A stretch of DNA of 64,000 nucleotides, taken from contig JALSLV010000118.1 in NCBI GenBank assembly GCA_026988115.1, forward strand, positions 18,420 to 82,419, read 5' to 3'. Both the position numbers and the translations under genes were made by a program. Shown piece by piece: positions 55,747-64,000 of this stretch. The stretch's first letter is position 1, and each line of letters starts with the position of its first letter. Source of the stretch: Lysobacterales bacterium. GTDB lineage: Bacteria; Pseudomonadota; Gammaproteobacteria; Xanthomonadales; Marinicellaceae. A model generated the notes under the pieces. It was not told the origin of the DNA and did no database searches. It saw only the letters and a list, made by a program, of their open reading frames with translations.

Positions 55747-57909
55747 GTGATTAAACAATTAATCATCATTTGTATTACTATAGGCTTGATGTCTTGTGCA
55801 TCAACACCGCTGGATTTATCCAAAGAAGTGGATGGATACGATTACCTAAAAGGCATAGAGAGTCAAAAATACTCTGGAGCCATATTTGGTGATGAAAAGT
55901 CTGAAGAAGAAGCCAAGAAAAAAGACCCTTATGAGTTTTATCCAGGCACTGGTAAGTTTATTGATGTCAAAGCGGCAAGCAAGCAACAAAAGCCAGTGAC
56001 AAGCAAAGGTGAAATCACTTTAAATTTTGAAGGCGACTCATTGCCAGCCGTGGTAAATTTAATTTTAGGCGAAGTACTAAAAGAAAACTATGTTATTGCA
56101 CCGGGCGTGACAGGAGAGGTGACCTTTGCTACCGTCAAGCCCATCAATAAAGATCAGGTTTTACCTATTTTAGAAATGTTATTAAGTTGGAATAATGCCG
56201 CCTTGGTCTATATTGAAGACCGTTACCATGTTATGCCACGCGCAGATGCCATCAAAGGCAATCTCATTCCTGCTTATGGCCATATGCAAAAACGCAAAGG
56301 TTATACGGTCATGGTTGTTCCATTAAAGTTCATTGCACCAGCAGAAATGGAGAAAGTATTAACGCCTTATGCCAAAGATGGTGCCATTGTTAAGGCTGAT
56401 AATGCACGCAATTTACTTTTTTTGTCAGGCACCAAAAGAGAACTAAACATGTACTTGGATACCATCAATATCTTTGATGTGGATTGGTTAGCAGGCATGT
56501 CAACAGGAATATTTACCTTAAATCGCGTGGAAGCAGGCGCAATCGTTGGAGAATTAGAAGCAATATTTGGAGAAGGTGCTGATAATCCATTGGCTGGCAT
56601 GTTTCGTTTTATGCCATTAGATCGTTTAAATGCCATCATGGTCATTACTCCACAAGAAAGCTATTTGCACAAAGCGCAAGAATGGATAAAGCGACTCGAT
56701 CGATCAGATTCTGAAGCCGCCAGTAACCTCTATGTCTATAATGTCAAAAACATCAAAGCCGATGACTTGGCGGGCTATCTTGGTGATGTCTTTGGTGGCA
56801 GTAGCGGAGGTAGTTCCCGAAGCTCTAAAAAAGACAATGCAGGCAAAGTAGCGCCAGGTCTGGCTGGCAGAGAAATTGGCTCAAAAACGAACAAATCAAA
56901 ATCCGTTAAGAAAACCAAGCGCAACAACTCATCAAGCAACAATCAGGACGGACCAAGTTTTACTGCCATTGAAGAAAACAACCAAATATTGATTAGTGCC
57001 AGCGCACAAGAATACGACTCCATAATGGCAGCAATAGCGCGATTGGATATTGAGCCTTTGCAGGTATTAATTGAAGCAAAAATTATAGAAGTAACTTTAA
57101 CAGACAACGAGTCATCAGGAGTGGAGTGGTTGTTTGGTTCTGCTAGAACCACAACAACAACCGATAAAAGGTTTGGGATACGTGATACTGACTCTGCGCG
57201 ATTTGGGGCTGGCGGCTTAACTTATGTATTAACAGGGGTTGATGTTCAAGCAACAATTTCGGCATCAGATGTAAAAAGTCGAGTTGCCTTGTTATCAACA
57301 CCATCTTTGCTTGTATTAAACAACAAAGAAGCCTCCATAAATGTTGGAACACGAATACCTATTCAAAATAACTCACTGAATAATGGCGGTCTTAATACCT
57401 TTAGTTCTATCAGGTATTTGCAAACAGGCACCAAGTTAACGGTAACACCAAGAATTAATCCAGGTGGATTGGTGTACATTGAAGTGGCACAAGAAGTCAG
57501 TTTGCCAACAGCAACAGACGCAAATGGCAATCGAGACATTAACAACCGAGAGTTAACCACTGAAATCGCAGTCCAAAGCGGCGATACCATAGTCATGGGA
57601 GGTTTGATTAAAGAAGACAGAAACCACAGTAAAAATGGCGTGCCTAAACTCAATAGAATTCCCTTGCTTGGTGGGTTATTTGGCTCAAGAAACCGAACCA
57701 ATGAAAGAACTGAATTAATATTGTTGTTAACCCCAACAGTCATAGAAAACCCAGAACAAGCCAAACAATTAACAAAAGAATACGCCAATCAATTTAAAGG
57801 TTTAAAACCATTAAAGCCGAAGCATGAAGGATCTTATAAATACACAGGCAAAAACAACCCAAAAGATGAAAACTATCAGAATAAACGCGAGAAAAACAAC
57901 AATGAATAA
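55747..57909 (+). CDS. gspD: Type II secretion secretin GspD (lipoprotein)
   Basis: 720 residues, GTG start with AGGAGA upstream. Signal peptide with lipobox GLMSC, so it is a lipidated secretin, as known for XpsD. N0-N3 domains (about 95-430) include a Ser/Gly/Lys-rich insert (about 350-410, GSSGGSSRSSKKDN), then the secretin domain (about 450-680: VALLSTPSLLVLNNKEASIN, GDTIVMGGLIKED). The lipid anchor may remove the need for a separate pilotin, or be combined with the next gene. Confidence 0.95.
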   Translation: MIKQLIIICITIGLMSCASTPLDLSKEVDGYDYLKGIESQKYSGAIFGDEKSEEEAKKKDPYEFYPGTGKFIDVKAASKQQKPVTSKGEITLNFEGDSLPAVVNLILGEVLKENYVIAPGVTGEVTFATVKPINKDQVLPILEMLLSWNNAALVYIEDRYHVMPRADAIKGNLIPAYGHMQKRKGYTVMVVPLKFIAPAEMEKVLTPYAKDGAIVKADNARNLLFLSGTKRELNMYLDTINIFDVDWLAGMSTGIFTLNRVEAGAIVGELEAIFGEGADNPLAGMFRFMPLDRLNAIMVITPQESYLHKAQEWIKRLDRSDSEAASNLYVYNVKNIKADDLAGYLGDVFGGSSGGSSRSSKKDNAGKVAPGLAGREIGSKTNKSKSVKKTKRNNSSSNNQDGPSFTAIEENNQILISASAQEYDSIMAAIARLDIEPLQVLIEAKIIEVTLTDNESSGVEWLFGSARTTTTTDKRFGIRDTDSARFGAGGLTYVLTGVDVQATISASDVKSRVALLSTPSLLVLNNKEASINVGTRIPIQNNSLNNGGLNTFSSIRYLQTGTKLTVTPRINPGGLVYIEVAQEVSLPTATDANGNRDINNRELTTEIAVQSGDTIVMGGLIKEDRNHSKNGVPKLNRIPLLGGLFGSRNRTNERTELILLLTPTVIENPEQAKQLTKEYANQFKGLKPLKPKHEGSYKYTGKNNPKDENYQNKREKNNNE

Positions 57910-58318
57910 AATAAAAGCCCTATTACTAATTATAGCAGTGTCTCTATTAATGACAGCCTGCGAAGACCAAGAAAAAAATAAACTCGACAACCGCGTTATG
58001 ACTAGTTGGAAAAATAAGATAGAAAAAGACTTTTCAGAAGCATACAAGTTTTTGAGTCCTGGCTGGAGAAGTACTGAAAGTGAAACTGCCTTTGTTCAGC
58101 GATTGAGTATGGCAAAAATTAAATGGCTTAAAGCGAGCATTAAGAGTAAAACTTGCACCCAAAAAGATGTTTGTAAAGTTGAGTTATCAATTGAGTATGA
58201 ATATCAGTTCAAAGGTTCTTTTGCAGATAAGCTTGTAGTGACAACTACTGTGAAGGAAGATTGGATTATGAAGAACAATAAATGGTATCATGTTCCTGCT
58301 AAGACAAAATTGAATTAA
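57902..58318 (+). CDS. Small lipoprotein of unknown function, coupled to gspD
   Basis: 138 residues from ATG 57902, which overlaps the gspD stop by eight bases; earlier in-frame starts lie inside gspD and lack a signal peptide. The N-terminus NKIKALLLIIAVSLLMTAC is a lipoprotein signal with Cys19. The mature part is one small domain with YKFLSPGWRS, a Cys pair (KTCTQKDVCK), and a C-terminal WIMKNNKWYHVP. I do not recognise the family. Tight coupling with the secretin makes a pilotin-like or accessory role possible, unproven. Confidence 0.8.
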   Translation: MNKIKALLLIIAVSLLMTACEDQEKNKLDNRVMTSWKNKIEKDFSEAYKFLSPGWRSTESETAFVQRLSMAKIKWLKASIKSKTCTQKDVCKVELSIEYEYQFKGSFADKLVVTTTVKEDWIMKNNKWYHVPAKTKLN

Positions 58319-58448
58319 TTAATAAAATTTCTTGTTAATTAAAAGGTTTTATCGTAACATTCACACTGAGGCTATATACTTTTAATGGATTTCTGTTAGA
58401 AGCGGTGTATGGTCCTGTATATATAATTAACTTTTAGGAGTTCTAAAA

Positions 58449-59984
58449 ATGAAAAGAAACAACTTAACAACTGCATTGATCGCAGGTATTGCTGGCGTTG
58501 CTGGCATTGCATCTGTGTCAACGGCAGTTAACTTAAATTCAGATGGTACTGGACAGTTATTAATCTATCCTTACTATACTGTAAACAATGGTTTAAACAC
58601 ATTAATCTCTGTTGTAAATACAACGGACAAGTCTAAAGCAATCAAGGTACGTTTCCTTGAAGGTAAAAATAGTCGCGAGTGTTTAGATTTTAACTTATAC
58701 TTATCAGCTTACGATGTATGGACTGCTGCGTTAATTCCTACAACAGCTACGTCTTTGTTCTCTCCAGGACACGAAGGTGAAAACACTGTTAAGCTTATTA
58801 CAAGCGACACTTCTTGTGTGGATCCATCGGTGATTAGTGCAACAGGTTATGAGTTCTTACCTTACGGATATGATCCTGGTAATAACGGTTCAGCCGCTTC
58901 TGGCTATGATGAGCAAGGTCTTGACTTGCAACGTTGTACAGAAGGTCACTTTGAAATGATTGACATGGGTGATATCACTGATATTGATACTATCGATGGT
59001 ATTGATCATGGAACAACTGGTATTCCTGCTGACTGTAGTGTTGTGGTTAATAACTTTAATCCTGGTGAAATTTGGAATACAATACCAATTTCTGGTATCG
59101 ATGCTTCTTCAGGTGGTATTTTTGGCTCAGCTTCAATTGTAGATGTAGCAGGTGGTACAGATGTAGCTTATAATGCAGATGCCATTGATGCCTTTACTAC
59201 AATTCCTTTAATTACTAATACAGGTGATTTGCTTCCTTCATTAAACAGTGGTGGCGAATTAACAAGTAACATTTTTTACAATGGTACTGTGATTACTGAT
59301 ACTTGGAATGTACAACCAATTCAAGCAGTCAGTGCTGTATACATGCACGACAGCATCTTCGGTGAGTACGCTTTGGAAGATGTTATTGGAGCTAATACTG
59401 AGTGGGTTGTTACCTTCCCAACTAAAAACTTCTACGTAGATTCATTCAGAAATGTTTTTGGAGCAGGTAATAATCCGTATCAGCCATTTACTCAAGCGAT
59501 TGACGACAGAGGCATTGGTGCTTGTGAAGTTTATACATTTGAATATTATGATCGTGAAGAGCAAGTGCCTGATGCAAGAATTGCACAGCGTCCACCATCA
59601 CCACGTCCTCCAGGTGTAGATAATGGCGATGCTGTATTTTGTTGGGAAACTAATGTTGTTGAGTTTAATGATTCAGATGTGCTTTCTGGAGATTCTTTAA
59701 TTTTAGGATCTAAAAACACTACTCACTTCATTACAGCAAATACTCCAGCACAAGCTGCTACAGCAACAACACCAGCAGTAAGTCCTACTTACTTTGATAC
59801 GGGTTGGGTTGCAATGCATTTTGCGCAAAGTACTAATGACAATGGAACTGGAAATGTTTATGATGGTTTACCTGTAACTGGTTTTGCTACACAACGTTAT
59901 GTAAATGCAAACTTAACAGGTGGTATTTTAGCTAACTATGCAGGCTTGTTTGCTCATAGATATTCTAGAAGTATCCATAATTAA
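58449..59984 (+). CDS. Large exported protein of unknown function
   Basis: 511 residues with a clear signal peptide (MKRNNLTTALIAGIAGVAGIASVSTA). The mature start, VNLNSDGTGQLLIYPYYTVN, and the spaced Cys residues suggest a folded beta-rich secreted or outer-membrane protein. A Pro/Arg stretch (QRPPSPRPPG) lies near residue 380. No family is recognised. TAGGAG nine bases before the ATG and a strong terminator after it suggest a single, well-expressed gene. It may be a type II secretion substrate, by position only. Confidence 0.85.
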   Translation: MKRNNLTTALIAGIAGVAGIASVSTAVNLNSDGTGQLLIYPYYTVNNGLNTLISVVNTTDKSKAIKVRFLEGKNSRECLDFNLYLSAYDVWTAALIPTTATSLFSPGHEGENTVKLITSDTSCVDPSVISATGYEFLPYGYDPGNNGSAASGYDEQGLDLQRCTEGHFEMIDMGDITDIDTIDGIDHGTTGIPADCSVVVNNFNPGEIWNTIPISGIDASSGGIFGSASIVDVAGGTDVAYNADAIDAFTTIPLITNTGDLLPSLNSGGELTSNIFYNGTVITDTWNVQPIQAVSAVYMHDSIFGEYALEDVIGANTEWVVTFPTKNFYVDSFRNVFGAGNNPYQPFTQAIDDRGIGACEVYTFEYYDREEQVPDARIAQRPPSPRPPGVDNGDAVFCWETNVVEFNDSDVLSGDSLILGSKNTTHFITANTPAQAATATTPAVSPTYFDTGWVAMHFAQSTNDNGTGNVYDGLPVTGFATQRYVNANLTGGILANYAGLFAHRYSRSIHN

Positions 59985-60003
59985 ATATAAGTTTTAATTA
60001 TGC

Positions 60004-60039
60004 TAAAAAATGAGTGATTTTATATCACTCATTTTTTTT
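60004..60039 (+). terminator. Rho-independent terminator
   Basis: AAAAATGAGTGA, a short loop, TCACTCATTTTTTTT: a perfect stem with a long T-run, 20 bases after the stop of the 511-residue protein. Confidence 0.9.
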
Positions 60040-60363
60040 GCACAAAATAATTAGAAAACAATAATATCTAAAAAATCATTCATAAAATAAATTACTAATT
60101 TACATAAAATTAGTAATAATTATTTTATAAATATATAAGCTCTCCAAATATTTTATCATTCACATAGGTTTATCAAAGGAGTATGCATTATAGTTTTGTA
60201 AATTAAATTTATTTAAATATTTTTAAATAACTATATTTTAAAAAAATAAGTAAAAAAATTAGTGGAATTTTGATTTTAAAGCTTTTAATAGAAAGGGTTT
60301 AAGAAAAAATTAACATTTGATAGTGTATAATGAAAACAATTTTACAATATACTGAATTGAAAT
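60040..60363. other. AT-rich intergenic stretch with an 11-base inverted repeat
   Basis: No gene is visible in these 324 bases. They contain an inverted repeat, ATTACTAATTT / AAATTAGTAAT (60091-60117), not followed by a T-run, so it is not a normal terminator. The rest is extremely A+T-rich. It probably holds the promoter of the gene at 60364, but I could not pick out a convincing -35/-10 pair. Confidence 0.5.
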
Positions 60364-61683
60364 ATGAAAACCAAGACTAATTACTTTATTATTTTACTAT
60401 TAAGCGTATTTAGCTTTAATGTACGCTCTCAAAATTTAAATTTAAATTATGGAGATGGATCTAATAGTTTTCCGCTGCAAAGTAATACAACTGTTACAAT
60501 TGATTCAAACAATGGTGATGTAAATGTAAGTACATCAGATACAGCTGCGCAGATTGGAACAAAACTGGGGTTACAACCCACAGGTAATGCACCAGCAATT
60601 AGTTTTGTCGTAACACCCAATGGGACAACATCAGCAACAATTGATGCAACAATAGTGAACGATGCCATTTATTGTGATAAAAGTAATCTTTGGTCTGGTC
60701 TTATTACCAGCAATCCGCCAGTTGATTATGTTAATAATGTATCTCAAACAGTAACAGCAAATGGTAACAATTACACGTTAACTTGCGGCAATTCTTTTGG
60801 AGTATCCACAGAAAATGCAAGCGTATCTAACGTTATAACGGTATTAAATCCAGTTGTAACAATTTCTGCAAGCCCATTTACAGTAGCCAGTGGAGGAAGT
60901 TCAACTGTTTCTTGGACTGTGACTAATAGTCCCACTACTTGTGATTTTACAGGTGATTGGCCTGGTGGAGGAGGAACTAACGTTGTTCCAGCAAACTTCC
61001 CTGCCTCATCATTTGTGTTAAGTAATATTACAACAGCTAAAACACTTTCAGTAGTCTGTGATAATTCTGCAGTAGGTAATTCTGGAATAAAAACAGTAAC
61101 TATCAATGTTTCTGGTGGAAGCTCAACTGCCTGGGCTAGTTGTCCTGCACCACAACAATCTATTTTGAACAATGCTGAAGATAGAACAATTATAGCTAAT
61201 AGTTCGGCTACGGGTGGAACAACAAATGGTACTTTCTATCAATTCTATGGCTCTAGTACCCCATCAAATTTAAATATGTCTGATTTTATGAATGCAACAT
61301 TCGGTTTATCTTTAACTAGAAATCAATATGTAGCTGGTCAGTTTAATATAGGTAATGAAACTCTACAGGCGAAGTTTTCATTTACCTTGCCAGGTGGAAC
61401 TCAGGGAGCGCCAGCAGCATTCTTTACCGCCACTATAAGCGAGTGTCCAGGAGAGTTTAATATTCATAATAATCAATCAACTTGTAAGATAACAGGCACT
61501 AACAGTTCACTGTTTTGGTCTACAAATCCAAGTTCTAATCCTGCTACATATTGTTTATTAGATAAAAATAAAACTTATTACTTAAACATGGTTCATGCAG
61601 ATGCAGGAGTTAACAATTATGGGACAAGTGCTTGTAATACAGCTTATTGTGGTATCCTCGGTGTGCCAAGAATAGTAAATTAA
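60364..61683 (+). CDS. Exported Ser/Thr/Asn-rich protein with Ig-like segments
   Basis: 439 residues. Signal peptide (ends near VRSQ). The middle part has two or more Ig-like beta-sandwich repeats with paired Cys (DAIYCDKSNLWSG, TLTCGNSFG, then SWTVTNSPTTCDFTGDWPG, LSVVCDNSAVG). The C-terminal 170 residues (ASCPAPQQ onward) form another Cys-containing domain. The composition is typical of surface or secreted proteins. Three bases before the SurA-like gene, so probably one transcript. No family name assigned. Confidence 0.8.
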   Translation: MKTKTNYFIILLLSVFSFNVRSQNLNLNYGDGSNSFPLQSNTTVTIDSNNGDVNVSTSDTAAQIGTKLGLQPTGNAPAISFVVTPNGTTSATIDATIVNDAIYCDKSNLWSGLITSNPPVDYVNNVSQTVTANGNNYTLTCGNSFGVSTENASVSNVITVLNPVVTISASPFTVASGGSSTVSWTVTNSPTTCDFTGDWPGGGGTNVVPANFPASSFVLSNITTAKTLSVVCDNSAVGNSGIKTVTINVSGGSSTAWASCPAPQQSILNNAEDRTIIANSSATGGTTNGTFYQFYGSSTPSNLNMSDFMNATFGLSLTRNQYVAGQFNIGNETLQAKFSFTLPGGTQGAPAAFFTATISECPGEFNIHNNQSTCKITGTNSSLFWSTNPSSNPATYCLLDKNKTYYLNMVHADAGVNNYGTSACNTAYCGILGVPRIVN

Positions 61684-61686
61684 AAT

Positions 61687-62631
61687 ATGAAGACACTATT
61701 AATACTGTTTACAATTTTATCTTATTCTGTTTTTGCTAATAATGATGTTTTATTAAAACAAGGTGAAACGGTACTTACCTTTAAAGATGTTGATGGATTT
61801 GCATTTAAAATGCCAAATGATATACGCTCTGGTTTTTTCTCAAAACCTGATCGCGTAGAGAAAACATTAGGCACATTGTTGAACATGAAACATGTGTATG
61901 AGTATTCTAATAAACATAAAATCATTGATAAAAAACGATTGAATCAAAAAGTTGATGAGAAAGTACATAATCTTTTTGCTTATGATGATAGTACAAAAGA
62001 TATTATGGAGAAAGAAAATACATATAAGACTATTAGGCATTTTTTGACTCTAGAACAGAATTATAAACTAGTTCAAGAAAATATGTTGAATAATATTTCC
62101 ACTGATGAAATTATGGAATATGTTGATGAGTATTTTAAATTGCACCAGAATGAATACCAAATTCCTGAAACTAGAAAAATACAATACCTATCAATTGACT
62201 ATAATGAAACCAATAAAAAGGAACAAAATAAAACAATGAGGGAATTACTAAATTCTATTAAAAGCAATAAAATCAAATTTTCAGATGTGAGTGAAATTAA
62301 AGAATATAGTAATATAAAAATATCCGAGATATTGAAATATTACATATACAGTAATAAACAAAAGAAGTTCTCTGATTTTGTTTTTTCTTCTGAAACTAAT
62401 GGTGTAATAAATGGTATTTTAGAATTGTCAAATAAATATATATTAGTTAACATTATATCTATTTCTCCCACTCGATTAGCAAGTTTAGAAGAAGTTAAAG
62501 ATGAATTAATTGTTAAATTTAAAAAAGATAAATTTCAGCGTGATTTTAAAGAGTTACTAATTAAATTGACTGGCGAATCAATTGAAATCAATGATGAAAA
62601 TATGAAAGAATTAATTAACAGATATCAATAA
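61687..62631 (+). CDS. SurA/PpiC-like periplasmic peptidyl-prolyl isomerase or chaperone
   Basis: 314 residues. Short signal peptide (ends near SVFANN), an N-terminal helical chaperone-like domain (about 20-155), and a parvulin-like part (about 160-290: RKIQYLSIDYN, then ISPTRLASLEEVKDELIVKF). The parvulin active site is weakly conserved as far as I can see, so it may be chaperone only. It directly follows the exported Ig-like protein and may be its dedicated folding helper. Confidence 0.75.
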   Translation: MKTLLILFTILSYSVFANNDVLLKQGETVLTFKDVDGFAFKMPNDIRSGFFSKPDRVEKTLGTLLNMKHVYEYSNKHKIIDKKRLNQKVDEKVHNLFAYDDSTKDIMEKENTYKTIRHFLTLEQNYKLVQENMLNNISTDEIMEYVDEYFKLHQNEYQIPETRKIQYLSIDYNETNKKEQNKTMRELLNSIKSNKIKFSDVSEIKEYSNIKISEILKYYIYSNKQKKFSDFVFSSETNGVINGILELSNKYILVNIISISPTRLASLEEVKDELIVKFKKDKFQRDFKELLIKLTGESIEINDENMKELINRYQ

Positions 62632-62655
62632 TTACATTCATAGGGTTAAAGATAG

Positions 62656-63429
62656 ATGTTAAATAAAAGTCATATATTCAAGTACTTTTTTATACGTGAG
62701 ATTAAGAATGATTACTTAGCAAATTTACTCGGTTTAACTTGGTTATTTATTCAGCCGATTGTTTTATTATTGATGTATTGGTTCGTTTTTGAAAAAATAT
62801 TCAATGCAAGAATACCAGAGGAACTTAATTTAGAATTTATTGTTTACCTTGCTGTTGGTTTTTGGCCTTGGCTTGCTTTTTCAGAATCTGTTGTTAAATC
62901 AATATCTTCTGTAATGAAAAATTCAGAACTGATTGGTAAAAATAAGATTGATTTTAAAATTCTTGTATTAGCATCAGTATCAGCAACCTTTTTGGTTAAT
63001 AGCATTAGTTATTTTGTAATTCTAACAATTCTTTCTTTTTTTTATGATTTTCTAAGCCTTGAAAAGATCTTATTATTGTTCATTCCCTTGTTCCTTTTAT
63101 ACTTTTTTGCTGTTTCAATTGGTTTGTTCTTGTCTGCAACGCAGGTTTTCGTGAAAGATACATTGCAAGTAATTACAACTTTTATGACCCTGTTGTTCTT
63201 TTCTACACCAATAATATATTCAGAGTTATTAATACCTGAGAAATATATTAATTATCTTAAGTATAACCCCCTCTATACACCAATAACATTTATTCATAAC
63301 ATATTTATTAATCAAGAGCTATTACCATGGCAATCTATAGCTTATTTGGCTGTTGTTATTGTAGTTTTAATTTTTATTTCAGTTCGGTACTTCGATAAAC
63401 TATCAGTTCATTTTGAAGAATATAAATAA
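62656..63429 (+). CDS. ABC-2 type permease, polysaccharide-export (Wzm/KpsM) type
   Basis: 257 residues, six hydrophobic spans. The N-terminus KYFFIREIKNDYLANLLGLTWLFIQP is the hallmark of Wzm/KpsM/TagG permeases that export polysaccharide or teichoic-acid-like polymers. In these systems the ATPase gene (Wzt/KpsT) usually follows directly; here the next 570 bases hold only a transposase relic and non-coding sequence, so the partner is either upstream elsewhere, beyond the window, or lost. Confidence 0.88.
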   Translation: MLNKSHIFKYFFIREIKNDYLANLLGLTWLFIQPIVLLLMYWFVFEKIFNARIPEELNLEFIVYLAVGFWPWLAFSESVVKSISSVMKNSELIGKNKIDFKILVLASVSATFLVNSISYFVILTILSFFYDFLSLEKILLLFIPLFLLYFFAVSIGLFLSATQVFVKDTLQVITTFMTLLFFSTPIIYSELLIPEKYINYLKYNPLYTPITFIHNIFINQELLPWQSIAYLAVVIVVLIFISVRYFDKLSVHFEEYK

Positions 63430-63538
63430 CAATTCCTAATTTAAAAAAATAATAATAGATGAATAAAAAATTTAAATACATAAGTTTCTCATAATGATCT
63501 ATACCAAAAAATGGACACAGTTTTATGAAATTGCTTTT

Positions 63539-63806
63539 TCATACTTCGTTAGGCGATTTAATTACAGATTCTAAACTTTGCCAGCTATAATATCCAGATA
63601 GTGATACTTCCATTACATCGCAAGCAATTAGAGTATCAAATCCAGAATGTGATTTTATAATATCATATTTTACGTTTGGTATTTCGCAAAGTAGTTGTGA
63701 GTCTTTTTTAATATTTCACGTAGTTGTCGTAACCTTGATTTTCTTTTCGAAGTTGTTTTATTTCATTATCTGGTGTTAAATTTACACTATTTTGCATTAC
63801 TTCATT
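63539..63806 (-). pseudogene. Relic of an IS3-family transposase (OrfA end and OrfB start)
   Basis: On the minus strand, one frame reads NLTPDNEIKQLRKENQ, the leucine-zipper end of IS3-type OrfA. After a frame change comes RLRQLREILKKD, then VKYDIIKSHSGF and CDVMEVSLSGYYSWQS, the start of OrfB (compare the usual Cys-x-Val-Leu-x-Val-Ser-x-Ser-Gly-Tyr-Tyr-x-Trp). The frame stops at 63539 and the DDE catalytic domain is absent. Just beyond it, minus-strand CTGTGTCCATTTTTTGG may be what is left of an insertion-sequence end. The element is dead. Confidence 0.7.
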
Positions 63807-63909
63807 CGGTATTTAGATTAAGTTTTAAAAAATTGCATTTAAATAATAAATCTATGCTTGCGAAATAAATTATTAACTGTATAGTTTCACAACGTTATTG
63901 TTAAATAAT

Positions 63910-63952
63910 TGCCACACTCATTGTGGAGCGTAGCGGAACAATGAGTGTGGCA
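63910..63952. repeat. Perfect 15-base inverted repeat with 13-base loop
   Basis: TGCCACACTCATTGT, a loop GGAGCGTAGCGGA, ACAATGAGTGTGGCA. It is the longest perfect palindrome I saw in the window and is GC-richer than its surroundings. Twenty bases to the right lies CGCCTTGTTAGAT (63968-63979), whose end fits the GTTRRRY core of integron attC sites. No T-run follows the stem, so a terminator is unlikely. Confidence 0.75.
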
Positions 63953-64000
63953 GGCTTTTAAAAACTCGCCTTGTTAGATAAAATTCAATCAACTAACAGG

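Noticed and set aside
58422..58427. TATAAT as -10 element of the gene at 58449
   Set aside because: It would leave only about 15 bases of leader and has no matching -35; likely chance in AT-rich DNA.
60180..60205. Tiny ORF after AAAGGAG near 60184
   Set aside because: Only seven codons with poor spacing to the Shine-Dalgarno-like bases; no support as a gene.

Overview
The window is AT-rich, gene-dense bacterial chromosome. It looks like a free-living, aerobic gammaproteobacterium. The evidence is LptF/LptG divergent from pepA, the xerD-dsbC order, a single-chain 1274-residue PurL, a DUF3450/ExbB/ExbD/TonB energiser, and a type II secretion cluster in the E-F-G-H-I-J-K-L-M-N-D order known from Xanthomonas (xps). 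The secretion order and several exported proteins of unknown function suggest a lineage near the Xanthomonadales or Marinicella-like marine bacteria. That placement is an inference and was not tested.

Layout. 1-3073: the end of an unknown gene, then a large exported VCBS/ASPIC protein. 3169-7032: branched-chain 2-oxoacid dehydrogenase genes (E2 and a fused E1 alpha-beta) with a divergent Lrp-type regulator. 7097-10071: a Sel1/prolyl-hydroxylase-like oxygenase and two tandem DUF481 outer-membrane proteins. 10324-13089: valS, followed by about 590 bases holding a frameshifted TPR gene relic and a decayed copy of the valS start.

13679-30918 is the centrepiece: a complete uptake [NiFe]-hydrogenase locus. 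The structural genes (small subunit, large subunit, cytochrome b) run leftward. Divergently, one long rightward run of overlapping genes encodes the maturation protease, HupF-G-H-I-J-K, HypA-B, an NtrC-family regulator, HypF, HypC, a SIS-domain protein, HypD, HypE and a nickel permease. The small subunit has the six-cysteine proximal-cluster pattern of oxygen-tolerant membrane-bound enzymes. The regulator is unusual: it keeps its DNA-binding helix-turn-helix but has substitutions at the phosphorylation site, Walker A, Walker B and the GAFTGA loop. It is the most interesting object in the window.

30926-42717 holds usp, pepA, lptF-lptG, an RDD protein, the TonB-type energiser operon, xerD and dsbC. 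42873-58318 holds purL, a membrane protein and the full type II secretion set, ending in an unknown small lipoprotein. 58449-63429 holds exported proteins of unknown function, a SurA-like protein and an ABC-2 polysaccharide-type permease with no ATPase gene following it. The last 570 bases contain a degraded IS3-type transposase and a long perfect palindrome next to an attC-like core site, so the right edge looks like a mobile or accessory boundary.

No tRNA, rRNA or CRISPR array was recognised. All family assignments are by reading the sequences; no database search was run.
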